DNA of 64,000 nucleotides from JANYCO01 sp035535995 (GCA_035535995.1 DATLOZ010000022.1:62001-126000); one strand, 5' to 3'. Numbered from the stretch's first letter, positions 26,247 to 35,669 are shown. A program made the numbers and translations. Notes: generated by a model from the sequence alone, not told the origin.

Positions 26247-27011
26247 GTGAAAAAAATTATCAGCTTCGTCATTCGAAAAATTCCAAGAAAATATTTACAG
26301 ATCTTTAGTCCTGTAGCGCTGAAATTCTTAGCACTGGTAAACCGCGGCAATGACGTGGAATGCAATGTCTGCGGAAAGTCCTACAAGAAATTTCTTCCTT
26401 ATGGTAGACTCGTATCCAGAGAAAATGCTTTATGCCCAAGCTGCCTCTCTTTGGAAAGACACCGCCTGATGCAATTGTACCTGAAGGAAAAAACAAATTT
26501 CTATACTGCGCAGCTTAGAGTACTACATATCGCGCCGGAGCATTGCTTTATCAAACGTTTCAGCGCTATGAAAAATCTTAAATACGTAACCGCCGACATC
26601 GAATCGCCACTGGCAATGGTGAAGATGGATATTCATGAAATTCCATTCGAAGCTAATTCTTACGACGTAGTATTTTGCAATCACGTAATGGAACATGTAC
26701 GCGACGATATCAAAGCTATGAGTGAAATTCACCGGGTGCTGAAACCGGGGGGATGGGCTATTATCCAGTCGCCGCTCTGGCCAGGGCTTACGACTACTTT
26801 TGAAGACAATAGCATTACTGATCCGAAAGAAAGAGAAAGAGTATTCGGCCAAAATGACCACGTACGAAACTATGGAACCGACTACGGAAGAAGACTTGAA
26901 AAAGCAGGTTTCCAGGTCACCGAAGATAAGTTTGTAATGGAGCTTCCTGCTGAAAAAGTGAAGCGCTATGCATTACCAGCTACAGAGATTATTTATTTTT
27001 GCAAGAAATAA
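26247..27011 (+). CDS. SAM-dependent methyltransferase with N-terminal zinc-binding motif
   Basis: The 254-residue class I methyltransferase starts with GTG. An N-terminal zinc-finger-like pair (C39-x2-C42 and C63-x2-C66) precedes the Rossmann domain: VLHIAPEHC (92-100), HVMEHVRDD (146-154) and RVLKPGGWAI (163-172). This architecture is frequent in polysaccharide or cell-envelope clusters but the substrate cannot be told. It lies 32 bases after cysE and before a strong hairpin. Confidence 0.8.
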   Translation: MKKIISFVIRKIPRKYLQIFSPVALKFLALVNRGNDVECNVCGKSYKKFLPYGRLVSRENALCPSCLSLERHRLMQLYLKEKTNFYTAQLRVLHIAPEHCFIKRFSAMKNLKYVTADIESPLAMVKMDIHEIPFEANSYDVVFCNHVMEHVRDDIKAMSEIHRVLKPGGWAIIQSPLWPGLTTTFEDNSITDPKERERVFGQNDHVRNYGTDYGRRLEKAGFQVTEDKFVMELPAEKVKRYALPATEIIYFCKK

Positions 27012-27031
27012 AAATCATCGTTCAGCTGCTA

Positions 27032-27098
27032 TAAAAATCATCTCCCTACTGTTGCTGTCCTGCATTGTGTCAGCAACAGCAACAGTAGGGAGATTTTT
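27032..27098. terminator. Long bidirectional terminator hairpin
   Basis: A 17-bp perfect stem (TCTCCCTACTGTTGCTG) with a 19-base loop and A/T flanks lies between the convergent methyltransferase genes. Confidence 0.8.
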
Positions 27099-27104
27099 AG
27101 TTGA

Positions 27105-28481
27105 TTACAGTTCAAATTCCTTCGCCTCCCCGATATTCATGCGGATTCTCCATTCTACAGGATAATAATTATTAAACCTGTTGTTAATTTTTTTCAGCCA
27201 TCCCATCGGCAATCCCTTGTAGCAAGCCAGGATCCAATCGCCTTCCGGAAGTTCTATATCAAAATTTTCTTTTGCGAGGTAGCGCAATGCTTGCTGATAG
27301 TCTAACTCTATACGCGGAAAAAATTCCTGGGCCAGATCCACCGAAAGCGCCAGGGATGGGGCTGGCACACAATTTTTCTTTTTCAATTCTGCGAGTTCCA
27401 ATCCGCAGGAAACGATATGAAGATGATTGGTGAGATAAATAATTTCATCCAACTTACCTGATGGTAATGCGAGAAGCTGTTCGCCGAAAAGTATTTTTTT
27501 CAAAGAAGTATTTTTAAGCCAATCCTTCGTCTCCGCCTCTGTTTCCTTGGAAAGCACCGTAAATGGATTTTTCATTTTCCTAGATTTGAAAATATATTCT
27601 TCTCCTGTTTTCTTTTTAACTATTGAAATAAAAAATCCTTCGCCTTTTGTTTTGTGTGGAAAAAACTTGTAGCCCTTTCCTCCTGCTTCTGAAGAAACTT
27701 CTGTAATGCCCCATTCCGAAGGCGATTGAAGCAATAGGCTTTCCGCTTCTTGTTCGCGAAGCAACCAATCTATATTTTGTTCGTCTTCGTTTGTATTAAA
27801 CGTACATGTGCTATAGATAAGAATTCCTTCTGGTTTCAAACAAGGCCATACAGCCTCCAGGATGCGCTGTTGGCGGCTTACACAGAGCTGTACATTTTCG
27901 GGCGACCATTCCTTCATCGCTTCCTCATCGCGGCGAAACAAGCCTTCTCCCGAACAAGGCGCGTCTACTACAATCACATCAAAAAAACTTTTCAGTGCAG
28001 AAAAACGCTCGGGATCGCTATGAGTGACTACCACATTGCTCTTGCCCCATTTTTGCAGGTTTTCTTTTAAAATATATGCTCTTGATTTGATCACCTCATT
28101 AGATACCAAAAGACTCTGATCGTTGATCAGCGAGGCAATGTGAGTGCTTTTCCCGCCAGGCGCCGCGCAGAGATCAAGTATATTAAGTGAAGCAGACAAA
28201 TCTACGTGCTGGCGAAAGGCTTGTTCTAAAAACATAGAACTTGCTTCCTGCACATAATAAGCCCCTGCGTGAAAGGAAGGATCCAACGTAAATACAGGAC
28301 GGCTTTCAAGGTAAGAACCATAACTGGTCCATGGAACTGGAGCCTGTTTTACAGACGATTTGTTTTTGTCCGGGTTGAAACGAATACTTACTGGTCCTTT
28401 TGTTTCATATGCTTTTTCAAATGCCTTATACTCGGTTCCTAAGAGCGTTTGCATTTGTGATTGAAAAGCGGAAGGAAACAT
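27105..28481 (-). CDS. RsmF-like rRNA cytosine-C5 methyltransferase
   Basis: The 458-residue NOL1/NOP2/Sun-family enzyme makes m5C in rRNA. It has the SAM site CAAPGGKS (105-112), motif IV DAPCSGEG with the release Cys (C176) and motif VI YSTCTFN with the nucleophile (C226). The C-terminal extension of about 170 residues, with a PUA-like/FtsJ-like part, matches the RsmF/YebU branch rather than RsmB. Target position (C1407 in E. coli) is inferred. Confidence 0.88.
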   Translation of the reverse strand: MFPSAFQSQMQTLLGTEYKAFEKAYETKGPVSIRFNPDKNKSSVKQAPVPWTSYGSYLESRPVFTLDPSFHAGAYYVQEASSMFLEQAFRQHVDLSASLNILDLCAAPGGKSTHIASLINDQSLLVSNEVIKSRAYILKENLQKWGKSNVVVTHSDPERFSALKSFFDVIVVDAPCSGEGLFRRDEEAMKEWSPENVQLCVSRQQRILEAVWPCLKPEGILIYSTCTFNTNEDEQNIDWLLREQEAESLLLQSPSEWGITEVSSEAGGKGYKFFPHKTKGEGFFISIVKKKTGEEYIFKSRKMKNPFTVLSKETEAETKDWLKNTSLKKILFGEQLLALPSGKLDEIIYLTNHLHIVSCGLELAELKKKNCVPAPSLALSVDLAQEFFPRIELDYQQALRYLAKENFDIELPEGDWILACYKGLPMGWLKKINNRFNNYYPVEWRIRMNIGEAKEFEL

Positions 28482-28585
28482 ATTTAATTTTGAGTTATGA
28501 ATTTTAAATTTTGAATCAGCTAATTCGTCAGTTGCAAAAATAAGATATTATCCTTTTTATCTGACATCTTAAACACCTATAAAAC

Positions 28586-28625
28586 AAAGAATCCCCTATC
28601 AAACGACAGAGGATTCTTTATTTTA
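28586..28625 (-). terminator. Terminator of rplT
   Basis: AAAGAATCC pairs with GGATTCTTT, 16 bases after the rplT stop. Confidence 0.6.
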
Positions 28626-28640
28626 TGAATTCAGTAAAGA

Positions 28641-28985
28641 TTACTTTACCTTGTCTACGATTGCTTTGAATGCTTTCGCATCGTTCATAGCAAGATCAGC
28701 CAATACTTTTCTGTTGATCTCGATTTGTGCTTTTGCAAGCAAGCCCATGAACTGAGAATAAGAAAGACCATACTCTCTTACACCTGCGTTAATTCTTTGG
28801 ATCCATAGAGCGCGGTATTCTCTTTTCTTCGCTTTTCTATCTCTGAAAGCGTATTGAAGACCTTTTTCATAAGTGTTCTTCGCTACGGTGTGTACATTAC
28901 CTCTGGCTCCCCAGTAGCCTCTGGTCTTTTTGAGAAGTTTTTTTCTGCGGTTTCTCGACGCAACTTTTGGGACTGATCTTGGCAT
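28641..28985 (-). CDS. rplT: Ribosomal protein L20
   Basis: The 114-residue 50S protein begins MPRSVPKVASRNRRKKLLKK and has the family core GYWGARGNVHTVAKNTYEKGLQYAF and LWIQRINAGVREYGLSYSQF. It binds 23S rRNA early in large-subunit assembly. It is the last gene of the infC-rpmI-rplT set, 98 bases after rpmI. L20 often autoregulates this operon, but no clear operator was seen. Confidence 0.97.
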   Translation of the reverse strand: MPRSVPKVASRNRRKKLLKKTRGYWGARGNVHTVAKNTYEKGLQYAFRDRKAKKREYRALWIQRINAGVREYGLSYSQFMGLLAKAQIEINRKVLADLAMNDAKAFKAIVDKVK

Positions 28986-29083
28986 TTTGTGTTTCTCATT
29001 TTTCGGTCTTTGGCGTCTGCCTTCTGGCGAGATCTTTTAAACCAAAGCCCCGGTTTAACATTGTTTCAACCTTACTTAAGGAT

Positions 29084-29278
29084 TTAGATTTTCAACATGG
29101 CTTTTACATTGGCCATATCCGCGTTACTTACCAGCGACGCATGAGTCAGACGTCTCTTCTGCTTGGTTTCTTTCTTAGTCAGGATGTGGCTTTTGTAAGC
29201 ATTTTTACGCTTAATTTTACCAGTACCTGTAAGTTTAAACCTTTTCTTTGCCGCTGATTTTACTTTTTGTTTTGGCAT
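29084..29278 (-). CDS. rpmI: Ribosomal protein L35
   Basis: The 64-residue, highly basic protein begins MPKQKVKSAAKKRFKLTG and has the family segment GKIKRKNAYKSHILTKK. It lies 30 bases after infC and 98 bases before rplT, the standard order. Confidence 0.97.
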   Translation of the reverse strand: MPKQKVKSAAKKRFKLTGTGKIKRKNAYKSHILTKKETKQKRRLTHASLVSNADMANVKAMLKI

Positions 29279-29308
29279 AATCCTACTATTTATAAAACTT
29301 ACTATTAA

Positions 29309-29872
29309 TTACTTTTTAGGTTTTGGAGAGAAGAAAATATACATTCTCTTTCCTTCCAGTCTAGGCATGTCTTCTACTTTCGCGTATTCTTCCAATGCCT
29401 GTGCAAACTTCAGCAGCAGGGTTTCTCCTTGTTGCTTGTATACGATCTGTCGGCCTACGAAATGTACATAAGCTTTTACTTTGTTTCCTTCTTTAAGGAA
29501 GTTGATCGCATGTTTGAGCTTAAAATCAAAATCATGATCGTCTGTATTAGGGCCGAAACGAATCTCCTTTACAACTACCTTATGTGTTTTGGCTTTTAGC
29601 TCCTTTTGTTTCTTCTTTTGCTCGTATTTGAATTTCGAATAATCTACGATCTTACACACCGGCGGCTCTGCATTGGGAGAAATCTCTACAAGATCCAATG
29701 TCTTCGAACGCGCCAACGCCAGAGCATCTGCTAAATTCATTACGGACGCCTCGATGTCGTCTCCTACTACCCTTACTTTGGGAGCTCTTATCCTTTCGTT
29801 GATGTTGTAAGGCTCTTCTTTAACTCTGGGGCCTCTTGGATTATTTCCCCTGGGATTTGGACGTAAATTCAT
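29309..29872 (-). CDS. infC: Translation initiation factor IF-3
   Basis: The 187-residue factor binds the 30S subunit and checks initiator pairing. It shows YNINERIRAPKVRVVGDD at the N-domain start, DLVEISPNAEPPVCKIVDYSK, VVVKEIRFGPNTDDHDFDFK and EGNKVKAYVHFVGRQ. A short basic leader (NLRPNPRGNNPRGP) precedes the usual start. The ATG at 29872 is used here, not an AUU start. Confidence 0.95.
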   Translation of the reverse strand: MNLRPNPRGNNPRGPRVKEEPYNINERIRAPKVRVVGDDIEASVMNLADALALARSKTLDLVEISPNAEPPVCKIVDYSKFKYEQKKKQKELKAKTHKVVVKEIRFGPNTDDHDFDFKLKHAINFLKEGNKVKAYVHFVGRQIVYKQQGETLLLKFAQALEEYAKVEDMPRLEGKRMYIFFSPKPKK

Positions 29873-30092
29873 TTAGTAAAATAAAATTCTTATTTGTTTG
29901 ATTTTTTACAGGGTGCAAATATCCGAATAAATATTTGATTATAAAATAAATATCTAGATTTTTTAATATTGAATCTTTATTGAAAACCAACAAGTTACCT
30001 GTTTGCGAATTATCATGTTGAATTATGAGTTACCGGTTAATTGGTTATTTATTTGGGGGTAGCAAAATAAATAACTTCTTTTCATTCATAAC

Positions 30093-31610
30093 TTATCCAA
30101 ACAGCACAGTAAAAGCAGAACCTTTCCCAGGCTCGCTTTCTACAGAGATAGATCCTCCCAGCGATTCGAGTTGATTGCGTGTAATGAACAATCCCATACC
30201 TCGTGAATCTGCATTAGGGTGGAAAGTTTTATTCATTCCAAAAATCTTGTCGCCGAATTTTTTCAGATCAATACCTAATCCATTGTCTTCACAAACCAAC
30301 AGCACACTTCCGTCGATCATTTTTGTAGTAAGACGGATCTCCGGTGCTTGTTTCTCCGAACGGTATTTGATCGCGTTAGTGATCAGGTTGAGCAGGATAC
30401 TTTCCAGATATACCTTCGGATAACGAATGTTCGTGCATTGCGAAAAATCGCAATGGATAAGGGTGTTAGAAGATTCGATCTGTGTATTCAGCATGGTTTT
30501 GATGTCGTGTACCACTTCTTCAAAGATGTGCTCTTGAAATTCCAGGCTCACTGTTTGTCTTATCTTTACCACTTCGGTAAGATCATCTATCGTCTTGGAA
30601 AAACTTCTGGTCACCTCTCCTATCTTCTTTACTAGGAAATCTTTTTGATCCGTTGATCTTTCATTTTCATAAAGATGCATGAGCGCAACGAGGTTGCTCA
30701 TGGGAGAACGAAGATTGTGCGAAACAATATGAGCAAAATCTTGCAGTTGGCGATTCTTATTTGCCAGATTACCCGACAGCTCCTGCAGCTCGTGAATCGT
30801 ATCATTCAGATCGTCTTCAAACTTGCGTTGATTGGTAATATCCTGGGAGACATTTAATACCGATTCTACCATTTTTCCTTCTTTATCCCAGACTGGAATA
30901 AAGCTAACTCTAAATTTTCGCGCACCTATTTTCGGCGACTCAGACATTGTATCGAAGGTATGTTCTATACCTTCTTCAAATGTTTTTCTGGCATAATATA
31001 CTTGTTCTCTTACAAATCTTTCAGACAAACCTATATTATAAACCGACCGGCCTACATAAAAGTCTTCCGGCATACCTGTAAGATCTAAAATCGTTTTATT
31101 GACAAATATGTAATTCAAATTTTTATCCAGTTGAGAAATACAATCTGGATGATGATTGATAAGAATTTTGAGTTGGCGGTCGCTCTCCTCAAGCTTCTCA
31201 TATGTTTTATGAAGAGCAGAATTTTTTTCTTCGATTGTTACCTTAAGTTGGTTCTGACTCCTCATCTGGAATATTTTCGGCAGCATTTGCAGAAAAAAGA
31301 GGAAAAGCCCCCAAATGATAATTACTGAAACCAACTTTACATAAGAGGCAAACTGATAGGTAGAAAACCAATGTATGAAACCGTCCAACAAAAAAGTAAT
31401 TCCAAAGAAACCCAGTAGAATAATATACAGCCAGAAAAGCGCTCTTAAACTCAGGTCTTTTCTTTTGCTGATCAGATAATACATAGCTATCCCAAGACCG
31501 AGAAAGGCCAGGCCAATCGCGAGATTGGATAGAATGTAAATCCATGAATGAATGTCCATAGCTCGTGCAGAATCTTTCTCTCCGATACCTTCTATTCCTT
31601 GCTCCACCAT
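30093..31610 (-). CDS. PAS-domain sensor histidine kinase
   Basis: The 505-residue inner-membrane sensor has three hydrophobic helices (about 23-46, 56-78 and 89-109), then a coiled coil (about 118-147). A PAS domain (about 147-260) follows, then a HisKA helix with the phosphoaccepting His in HIVSHNLRSP (H298). The ATPase domain shows NLITNAIKYR, DNGLGIDLKKFG and GMGLFITR. No response regulator is adjacent, so it is an orphan kinase. It interrupts the usual thrS-infC adjacency. The first Met could be internal, at 31557-31559 (MDIHSWIYIL). Confidence 0.88.
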   Translation of the reverse strand: MVEQGIEGIGEKDSARAMDIHSWIYILSNLAIGLAFLGLGIAMYYLISKRKDLSLRALFWLYIILLGFFGITFLLDGFIHWFSTYQFASYVKLVSVIIIWGLFLFFLQMLPKIFQMRSQNQLKVTIEEKNSALHKTYEKLEESDRQLKILINHHPDCISQLDKNLNYIFVNKTILDLTGMPEDFYVGRSVYNIGLSERFVREQVYYARKTFEEGIEHTFDTMSESPKIGARKFRVSFIPVWDKEGKMVESVLNVSQDITNQRKFEDDLNDTIHELQELSGNLANKNRQLQDFAHIVSHNLRSPMSNLVALMHLYENERSTDQKDFLVKKIGEVTRSFSKTIDDLTEVVKIRQTVSLEFQEHIFEEVVHDIKTMLNTQIESSNTLIHCDFSQCTNIRYPKVYLESILLNLITNAIKYRSEKQAPEIRLTTKMIDGSVLLVCEDNGLGIDLKKFGDKIFGMNKTFHPNADSRGMGLFITRNQLESLGGSISVESEPGKGSAFTVLFG

Positions 31611-31741
31611 TTTCTCTCTATTTACCGGATTTCAGATATTTATCGAAACGATAGAGGATCAGGAAGGTTTAAATTTAAAGATTTGGTCCGGGTAATATTT
31701 TAGGATATTCCAGCGGTTCTTGAGTACAAATATAGAAAAAC

Positions 31742-31776
31742 AAAAAGAAGATGAGCCTATAATTTGACTCACCTTC
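31742..31776 (-). terminator. Terminator of thrS
   Basis: On the minus strand GAAGGTGAG pairs with CTCATCTTC (one G-T), followed by TTTTTGTTTTT. It ends thrS before the kinase gene, so infC is not read from the thrS promoter unless by readthrough. Confidence 0.65.
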
Positions 31777-31808
31777 TTACAAGATCTATTTTATTTTTCA
31801 ATAACAGT

Positions 31809-33746
31809 CTATCCCTGAAGAATAGAAGTTATCTCTTTGTTAAATAAAGCAATAAATTCAGGCAGTGATACACTTCCCAAGTCTCCCTGACCGTGTTTAC
31901 GTATCGATACCAGTTGTTCTTCCTGCTCTTTCTCCCCAACAATCAACATGTAAGGAATTTTTCTTACTTCTGCATCCCGGATCTTTCTTCCGATCTTTTC
32001 ATCGCGGCTATCGAGGATGCCTCTTATATCAACAGACATCAGCTCATTTTGGATCTTTTCAGCATAGTCATGGAATTTCTCGGAGATCGGTAGGATTGCG
32101 ATTTGATCCGGTGATAACCAGAGCGGAAAATTACCAGCACAATGCTCTGTAAGCACGGCAATAAAGCGCTCCAGCGAACCAAACGGCGCACGGTGAATCA
32201 TCACCGGGCGATGTTTTTGATTATCCGCTCCAATGTACTCTAATTCAAAACGATTAGGCAATTGATAATCTACCTGGATTGTACCCAGCTGCCAGGAGCG
32301 TCCCAACGCGTCTTTGATCATGAAATCCAGTTTCGGACCATAAAAGGCAGCTTCTCCCAGTTCTGTAATTGTTTTCAATCCCTTCTCTGCTGCCACTTCT
32401 TTGATAGCAGTCTCTGCCATATTCCACTGCTCATCGCTTCCGATATATTTTGTTGTATTCTGAGGATCTCTTAATGAAACCTGCGCTATATAATCGTTGA
32501 AACCTAACGATTTGAACACATACAACACAAGATCAATCACTTTGGCAAATTCTTCTCTTACTTGGTCGTTGCGACAAAAAATATGCGCATCGTCTTGCGT
32601 AAAGCCCCGTACGCGGGTAAGGCCATGTAGCTCCCCGCTTTGTTCGTAGCGGTATACCGTACCAAACTCTGCAAGCCGCAATGGAAGTTCTTTGTAAGAG
32701 CGCGGTCTTGTTTTATATATTTCGCAATGGTGCGGACAGTTCATTGGTTTGAGCATAAATTCCTCTCCTTCGTTCGGTGTTTTGATCGATTGAAAAGAAT
32801 CAGCTCCATATTTTTCCCAGTGACCGGAAGTTACGTACAACTGTTTGGCTCCTATATGCGGTGTTACTACTGGTTGGTATCCTGCTTTGATCTGTGCTTT
32901 TTTCAAAAAGTTTTCAAGACGCTCGCGCAGCATTGCTCCTTTCGGAAGCCACAACGGAAGGCCCATCCCGACGTTTTCGGAAAATGCAAAAAGCTCCAGT
33001 TCTTTTCCAAGCTTGCGGTGGTCGCGCTTCTTGGCTTCTTCGAGCATGTGAAGATAATCTTCCAGCTCTTTTGCTTTCGGGAAAGTGATCCCATAAATAC
33101 GCGTCAGAATTTTATTATTTACATCGCCTTTCCAGTAAGCCCCGCCCACGTTTAAAAGTTTTGCTGCTTTAATAAAACCTGTATTCGGAATATGCGGTCC
33201 GCGGCAAAGATCGGTAAAAGCGCCTTGCGTATACAACGTGATTCCCCCGTCATCCAAGCGTTCTAGAAGGTCAAGCTTGTATTCGTCGCCTTTATTTTTG
33301 AAATAATCAATGGCGTCTTTTTTAGAAATTTCTTTGCGTAAGTAATCGTTTTTCTGTTTGGCCAACTCCACCATCTTATCCTCAATAGCTTTGAAATTTT
33401 CCTGGGAAAATTCTTTGCCCCCAAAATCTACATCGTAGTAAAACCCATTTTCCAAAGCAGGGCCTACCCAGAATTTCACTCCCGGATACAAAGCCTCCAG
33501 GGCTTCTGCCATCAAGTGTGCAGAAGAATGCCAAAACGTAGATTTACCATCCTGGTCGTTCCATGTAAGCAATTGCACTGTAGCGTCCGTATTAATTGGA
33601 CGTGAGGCGTCCCATATTTCTCCGTTCACTTTTGCTGCCAGCACATTTCTGGCCAGTCCTTCGCTTATACTCAAAGCGATTTGCATCGAAGTAGTACCCT
33701 GAGGATACTCTCGTACGCTACCATCCGGTAAAGTTATTTTTATCAT
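31809..33746 (-). CDS. thrS: Threonyl-tRNA synthetase
   Basis: The 645-residue class II synthetase has an N-terminal TGS domain (about 1-61) and the editing-domain HxxxH in HSSAHLMAEAL (H73, H77). The catalytic core shows FMLKPMNCPHHCEIYK, PLRLAEFGTVYRYE and RVRGFTQDDAHIFC. The anticodon-binding domain near the end contains GEKEQEEQLVSIR. The Cys/His zinc ligands of the class are visible. Typical length. Confidence 0.97.
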   Translation of the reverse strand: MIKITLPDGSVREYPQGTTSMQIALSISEGLARNVLAAKVNGEIWDASRPINTDATVQLLTWNDQDGKSTFWHSSAHLMAEALEALYPGVKFWVGPALENGFYYDVDFGGKEFSQENFKAIEDKMVELAKQKNDYLRKEISKKDAIDYFKNKGDEYKLDLLERLDDGGITLYTQGAFTDLCRGPHIPNTGFIKAAKLLNVGGAYWKGDVNNKILTRIYGITFPKAKELEDYLHMLEEAKKRDHRKLGKELELFAFSENVGMGLPLWLPKGAMLRERLENFLKKAQIKAGYQPVVTPHIGAKQLYVTSGHWEKYGADSFQSIKTPNEGEEFMLKPMNCPHHCEIYKTRPRSYKELPLRLAEFGTVYRYEQSGELHGLTRVRGFTQDDAHIFCRNDQVREEFAKVIDLVLYVFKSLGFNDYIAQVSLRDPQNTTKYIGSDEQWNMAETAIKEVAAEKGLKTITELGEAAFYGPKLDFMIKDALGRSWQLGTIQVDYQLPNRFELEYIGADNQKHRPVMIHRAPFGSLERFIAVLTEHCAGNFPLWLSPDQIAILPISEKFHDYAEKIQNELMSVDIRGILDSRDEKIGRKIRDAEVRKIPYMLIVGEKEQEEQLVSIRKHGQGDLGSVSLPEFIALFNKEITSILQG

Positions 33747-33860
33747 TGTAATTGGTTGTAATTGAAGCGTACAAAGTGCACCAACAACTGTGCACTACTG
33801 ATTCGCTCACATTATAATATGTGCGAAGATATTAAATCTACCCAGAGAATAAAAGGGATA

Positions 33861-33890
33861 AAATTCCAAAGAAGATCATCTTTGGAATTT
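33861..33890 (-). terminator. Hairpin downstream of the MauE/DoxX gene
   Basis: AAATTCCAAAGA pairs perfectly with TCTTTGGAATTT, 28 bases after the stop. The T run is weak. Confidence 0.45.
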
Positions 33891-33917
33891 GTCTTATCGG
33901 GATGTTGGAAGTTAGCC

Positions 33918-34868
33918 TTATTGTTTTTGACCTAGCGCCTTCATCAGGTTACCTTCCTGAAAAGTGAGTGCATCGTATTTGGCTACTACTATTCCATCTT
34001 TGATGTAATAGACTTTTGGGAAAGAATTTCCTGAGATCTTAAAAAAGTTATTATCGTTAAAACTATAATAAGGGAAATCAGCCTTAGTCTCTTTGATGAA
34101 TTCCGGAATCCAATCAGGATTGCCAAGCAATACCATATATACCGGCGGAAGTTTATGTTGTTTGCTGATAATATGTAATTTATATGCCGCCGATTTGCAA
34201 TGCGAACATTGTAAACTGAAATATGGTAGAATATATTCCCCCTTTGTAAGGTCTATTTTTTTGCCGTTGATCTGGAAATCGGGCATCAGTTCTACAGGAA
34301 ATTTATATCCTACTCTATCCGTATTCGAATTGATGTTCATTTCTACATTATCGTCTACAGGATAGATCACAAAGGGTAGAACAATGGCAACTATAGTAAG
34401 AATGGGAATTAGCAAAAACGGTTTGAAAACAAATTCCTTTTTGTTGTACACCATTACTATTATTACCAGAGGCAACAATAATATGTTTTTGATAATGGAT
34501 TCCAAAGGAGTCATGGCAATAGTAGTACCGAAGCATCCACAGTTTCCTTCATTTCCATTTTTCAATATATCATATCCAAGATAGAGCGTGAAGAATGCCA
34601 GTAATAGGATAATAAGAATGGAGACAAGTCTGGGTTTAATGTTTAGAATAATTAATGTTCCCAAGAGTATTTCTGCAGCGATCAAAAGGCGGGCGAAATA
34701 AGGTGCTGTTGTCCAACCGGCAATTCCCAGTTCGATAAACTTTAATTCAAAAGGTTCTATGGGTACCAGTTTGGTAAAACCTGAAAAAAGGAACAATGCT
34801 CCGATAAAAAATCTCAATACTGCTAAAAGCCAGTCTTTTTTAGTAAAGGCCTCAAATAACTTAGTCAT
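33918..34868 (-). CDS. MauE/DoxX-like membrane protein fused to a thioredoxin-like domain
   Basis: A 316-residue protein from the ATG at 34868. A longer reading to 34976 adds a low-quality basic N-terminus that does not fit the family, so this start is chosen. Four to five hydrophobic helices fill about 13-170, including the DoxX opening LRFFIGALFLFSGFTKLVP and the MauE-type NCGCFG (C110, C112). After a final helix near 150-168 comes a periplasmic thioredoxin-like domain with C221-x2-C224 (LQCSHCKSAA) and a cis-Pro region (GNSFPKVYYI). It is probably a membrane thiol-redox protein; quinone or DsbB/VKOR-like coupling is inferred. Confidence 0.78.
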   Translation of the reverse strand: MTKLFEAFTKKDWLLAVLRFFIGALFLFSGFTKLVPIEPFELKFIELGIAGWTTAPYFARLLIAAEILLGTLIILNIKPRLVSILIILLLAFFTLYLGYDILKNGNEGNCGCFGTTIAMTPLESIIKNILLLPLVIIVMVYNKKEFVFKPFLLIPILTIVAIVLPFVIYPVDDNVEMNINSNTDRVGYKFPVELMPDFQINGKKIDLTKGEYILPYFSLQCSHCKSAAYKLHIISKQHKLPPVYMVLLGNPDWIPEFIKETKADFPYYSFNDNNFFKISGNSFPKVYYIKDGIVVAKYDALTFQEGNLMKALGQKQ

Positions 34869-34973
34869 AAAATATACTCTTGCTTTTCTCTTATAAAATA
34901 ATTTACAGATGGCTAAATTACCACTGTATTTGAAAATATCAATTCTACTTAAAAAATAAAATCTCTCTAAAAG

Positions 34974-35004
34974 CAAAATGGCTACTTCTTAAGTAGCCAT
35001 TTTG
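34974..35004 (-). terminator. Terminator of Cys-rich lipoprotein
   Basis: CAAAATGGCTACTT and its exact complement form a 14-bp stem with a three-base loop, starting 25 bases after the stop. Confidence 0.75.
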
Positions 35005-35028
35005 ATGAAATTTAGAAAATTTCAAAGA

Positions 35029-35184
35029 TTACTTGCATTTGCAATCAGCGTAAAGTTTGCAAGCATCTTGCTGGCTTTTTGTACACTTAGTGCAAACAGT
35101 GATACCGTCAGCTGTACAGTCTTTTTTGCAAGAAGAAAGAGAAAGAACTGCAAGAGCTGCTGCAAAGAATAATACTTTTTTCAT
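35029..35184 (-). CDS. 51-residue Cys-rich lipoprotein
   Basis: This short gene reads MKKVLFFAAALAVLS, then LSSC as lipobox (C19), then a mature tail of only 33 residues holding six more cysteines (KKDC, TVC, TKC, DAC, ADC, KCK). It has a consensus promoter upstream and a 14-bp-stem terminator downstream, so it is a real single-gene unit. The Cys spacing suggests a disulfide-knotted or metal-binding peptide anchored to the envelope. The neighbouring gene is a membrane thiol-disulfide protein, which could be its redox partner, but this is inference. No family recognised. Confidence 0.75.
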   Translation of the reverse strand: MKKVLFFAAALAVLSLSSCKKDCTADGITVCTKCTKSQQDACKLYADCKCK

Positions 35185-35221
35185 GATAATTGTTATTTAA
35201 GTTTTAGATTGATTAATAATC

Positions 35222-35252
35222 CAAATATATAGCATATTTACATAACTCCAAA
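35222..35252 (-). promoter_or_regulatory. Consensus Bacteroidota promoter (TTTG-N19-TATATTTG)
   Basis: On the minus strand TTTG (35249-35252) is followed after exactly 19 bases by TATATTTG (35222-35229), a full match to the consensus. It lies 37 bases upstream of the Cys-rich lipoprotein ATG. Confidence 0.75.
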
Positions 35253-35462
35253 AATATTACATTATTTTTTTCGTTTTTTCGGACAAATATGGATGAAACT
35301 GCCTATCCTTTTACTTTTAATCTTCATTCTTCGTAGCACTTTAATAATCTTTCAAAAGCGTCAACAATTCGTGTGATCTATCCGGAAAAAAAATAATGAA
35401 GAAGAATAAACCTTTTGTTTTTTATTCCGTTAAAGGTTCGATTATATCTATTAATGAGTCTG

Positions 35463-35669
35463 TTATTTTTTTCTTTCGGTTGTGTAGGTTCGGTATCCTC
35501 TGAACAAACCGTACAAAATTACTACCACACCAAGATAGGGAGCATACTTAGCCGAGATCAGGGCAGATAAGCTATCCGGCTGTACTATCAACATAATCCC
35601 GATCGCGATGTAGGCCAAAGCGATAAACAATTTAAAAAATGTGAATGCGTTATTTACCTGATTATTCAT
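35463..35669 (-). CDS. Small two-helix membrane protein
   Basis: The 68-residue protein has two hydrophobic helices (about 10-28 and 43-58) and a basic end (RGYRTYTTERKK). It has no enzymatic motif. It follows tonB after a terminator-like hairpin, so it may be read through or separately expressed. Function unknown. Confidence 0.6.
   Translation of the reverse strand: MNNQVNNAFTFFKLFIALAYIAIGIMLIVQPDSLSALISAKYAPYLGVVVILYGLFRGYRTYTTERKK

Noticed and set aside
34869..34976. 36-codon N-terminal extension of the MauE/DoxX-thioredoxin protein
   Set aside because: The added residues are basic and unlike family N-termini; the internal ATG gives the normal helix start.
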